Source of the DNA: Filimonas effusa
GTDB taxonomy: Bacteria > Bacteroidota > Bacteroidia > Chitinophagales > Chitinophagaceae
DNA length: 64,000 nucleotides
Assembly: GCF_004118675.1 (NCBI RefSeq)
Contig: NZ_SDHZ01000002.1
Coordinates: forward strand, 1,586,485 to 1,650,484
Reading direction: 5' to 3'
Shown piece after piece: positions 62,907-64,000 of this stretch (within the stretch, counting starts at the first letter, position 1; each line of letters begins with the position of its first letter). The translations under genes and the position numbers were made by a program. The notes beneath the pieces are model-generated. The model was not told where the DNA came from. It saw only the letters and a program-made list of their open reading frames with translations, and searched no databases.

Positions 62907-63611
62907 TTATAATGTATGCTCAACGCCGTCTGTCTTATTCTCTATCCTTCTGGCCCGCTTGATAACGCCATGCACTGTTGCCAGATGCCATTTAATGCGC
63001 TTGCCGCCGGTATTTGTCCGGCGATAAGTGGACACAACACGGCGGCGATTGAGTTCACTAACGATTTTGCGGATGGTCAGCCCCTTGTCCAATAATTGCC
63101 GGATAAGCGGGTAACAATTTCGGGCGAACGCATCGGCATTTTCCTTGTTCTTCTTCGATAGCACTTCCCGGCCATAGATGCCCAATATCACACCATTTGT
63201 TTTAGCCACCTGCAAGGCTGCCTTCGTTTGAATGCTGATATTGCGCCGTTCCTGCTCGTCGCAAACGGCTTTGATCTTGATAACGAATTCATCCGCGTCC
63301 GGTGCATCGACAGAAATAAACTCAATCTGTTTATCATCGCAGAGGTCACAAATAAACGCCGCATTCCTTGCCAGCCGGTTTTGCCGGGCGATTAGCAAGG
63401 TGGCTTTATGCGCCTTGCACAGTTTAATCGCCTGCAACAGACTGGGACGACGCGCGATCTTGCCCGACATGATGTCGACAAATTCCCCGACCAGTTCATA
63501 ATTGTTATGTTCCAGAAATAACAGGACAGCATAACGCTGCGCTTCCAGCCCCAGCCCGCTTTCTCCCTGGTCTTCCGTTGATACCCGGTAATACGCTACC
63601 GCTTTTTTCAT
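62907..63611 (-). CDS. Serine recombinase (resolvase/invertase family)
   Basis: 234 residues from MKKAVAYYRVS (63611; an ATG 9 bp upstream also fits). The catalytic Ser is in YYRVSTEDQGESG near residue 10, with the Arg residues in IARQNRLARNAAFI, the resolvase core. The C-terminal half (NCYPLIRQLLDKGLTIRKIV, ATVHGVIKRARRI) is an HTH-type DNA-binding region. It is short compared with large serine integrases, closer to resolvases. Its sequence is GC-richer in feel than its neighbours, consistent with acquisition. It lies next to tRNA-Phe and the IS. Confidence 0.88.
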   Translation of the reverse strand: MKKAVAYYRVSTEDQGESGLGLEAQRYAVLLFLEHNNYELVGEFVDIMSGKIARRPSLLQAIKLCKAHKATLLIARQNRLARNAAFICDLCDDKQIEFISVDAPDADEFVIKIKAVCDEQERRNISIQTKAALQVAKTNGVILGIYGREVLSKKNKENADAFARNCYPLIRQLLDKGLTIRKIVSELNRRRVVSTYRRTNTGGKRIKWHLATVHGVIKRARRIENKTDGVEHTL

Positions 63612-63924
63612 TATCGCCAAACGACTTGCAATTTGTATGTTATTCTATTCTAGCGTTCACAAGTGAAGGAAGGATTACTTTTGAACTGCAATAAGGGAAA
63701 AAGCGGCAAATAACAGGAATTAAGGTTTCCTGAAACACAGGCAGGACAAGGGTTTGGAAAATGCAGATTGAAGGTCGTTGTTCAGATATGAACCTTCGTT
63801 TGCATCTGAACAAATTTTTTGCAGGTTTTTTAGAAATTATTTTGGGATCAGCTATAGAATAACATTGGGGCATCCGTTGCATTCTATGGTTCAACCAAAT
63901 AAAAACAGGTGTTAATAAAAAAAG
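63612..63924. other. Gap between recombinase and right-edge terminator
   Basis: No convincing gene, tRNA or attachment-site duplicate of the tRNA-Phe end is seen here. Confidence 0.4.
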
Positions 63925-63959
63925 GGCTGGGGAAACAGTATACAGTTACTTCCCCAGCC
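63925..63959 (-). terminator. Terminator of the right-edge gene
   Basis: GGCTGGGGAA (63925-63934) pairs with TTCCCCAGCC (63950-63959); on the minus strand the stem is followed by a T-rich run. Confidence 0.75.
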
Positions 63960-63965
63960 AAGTTA

Positions 63966-64000
63966 CTACAAGGAGATTTTCACTCCACCATTGACAACAA
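63966..64000 (-). CDS. 3' end of a gene entering from the right (partial)
   Basis: Minus-strand frame reads VVNGGVKISL then TAG (63968-63966), 6 bp before a strong terminator. The alternating hydrophobic ending looks like a final beta-strand of an outer-membrane protein, but only 11 codons are visible. Confidence 0.4.
   Translation of the reverse strand, partial: VVNGGVKISL

Noticed and set aside
63640..63894. 84-residue minus-strand ORF near the right edge
   Set aside because: Composition is not protein-like and no motif is recognisable; it lies in an apparently non-coding gap.

Overview
The window reads as a chromosomal segment of a Bacteroidota bacterium, most likely a member of the Chitinophagaceae (Chitinophaga/Niastella-like). 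The evidence is a SusC/SusD polysaccharide locus with a hybrid two-component regulator, Bacteroidota-type -7 promoter boxes (TAnnTTTG) in front of many genes, an IPExxxVDY-family gene, a Rho factor with the long disordered N-terminal insertion, many short SPII lipoproteins, and an ISAon1-type insertion sequence. The genus is inferred from protein character only; no database was searched.

Layout. 1-11 kb holds housekeeping genes: mtgA, a methionine/glutamine-type aminotransferase, a higBA toxin-antitoxin pair, an inositol-phosphatase-family enzyme, thiL with an S41 protease, an omega-amidase overlapping nagA, kdsB, and small proteins. 11-32 kb is a polysaccharide utilisation locus (PUL). A minus-strand block runs GH2, SusC, SusD, DUF5017 lipoprotein, GH88, heparinase II/III-type lyase, SGNH/sialate-O-acetylesterase-type esterase. 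A hybrid two-component sensor/regulator (HTCS) is divergent from GH2, and a GH3 beta-glucosidase follows. The lyase plus unsaturated-uronyl hydrolase point to a uronic-acid-containing, probably O-acetylated glycan. Two near-identical elements of about 31 bp precede GH2 and SusC at the same distance from a -7-like box, and a third diverged copy lies between GH3 and a VOC gene; I propose these as the HTCS operator.

32-49 kb holds two further histidine kinases, a DinB-like protein, OsmC with a palindromic operator, an HD protein, a muramoyl-alanine amidase, a decayed AraC-family fragment, a three-gene RND efflux operon, and an MG2/TonB-plug protein. The GAF kinase is followed by ten 11-bp tandem repeats placed before its terminator. 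49-60 kb holds feoB, then a plus-strand cluster (M28 protease, IPExxxVDY protein, M48 protease, pterin dehydratase, lipoprotein), then rho, asnS and a DUF3050 gene.

60.8-64 kb looks like the edge of a mobile region. tRNA-Phe with its own promoter and terminator is followed by a complete two-ORF ISAon1-type IS with 31-bp inverted repeats, a small ORF cut by that IS, and a serine recombinase. The window ends in the 3' end of another minus-strand gene.
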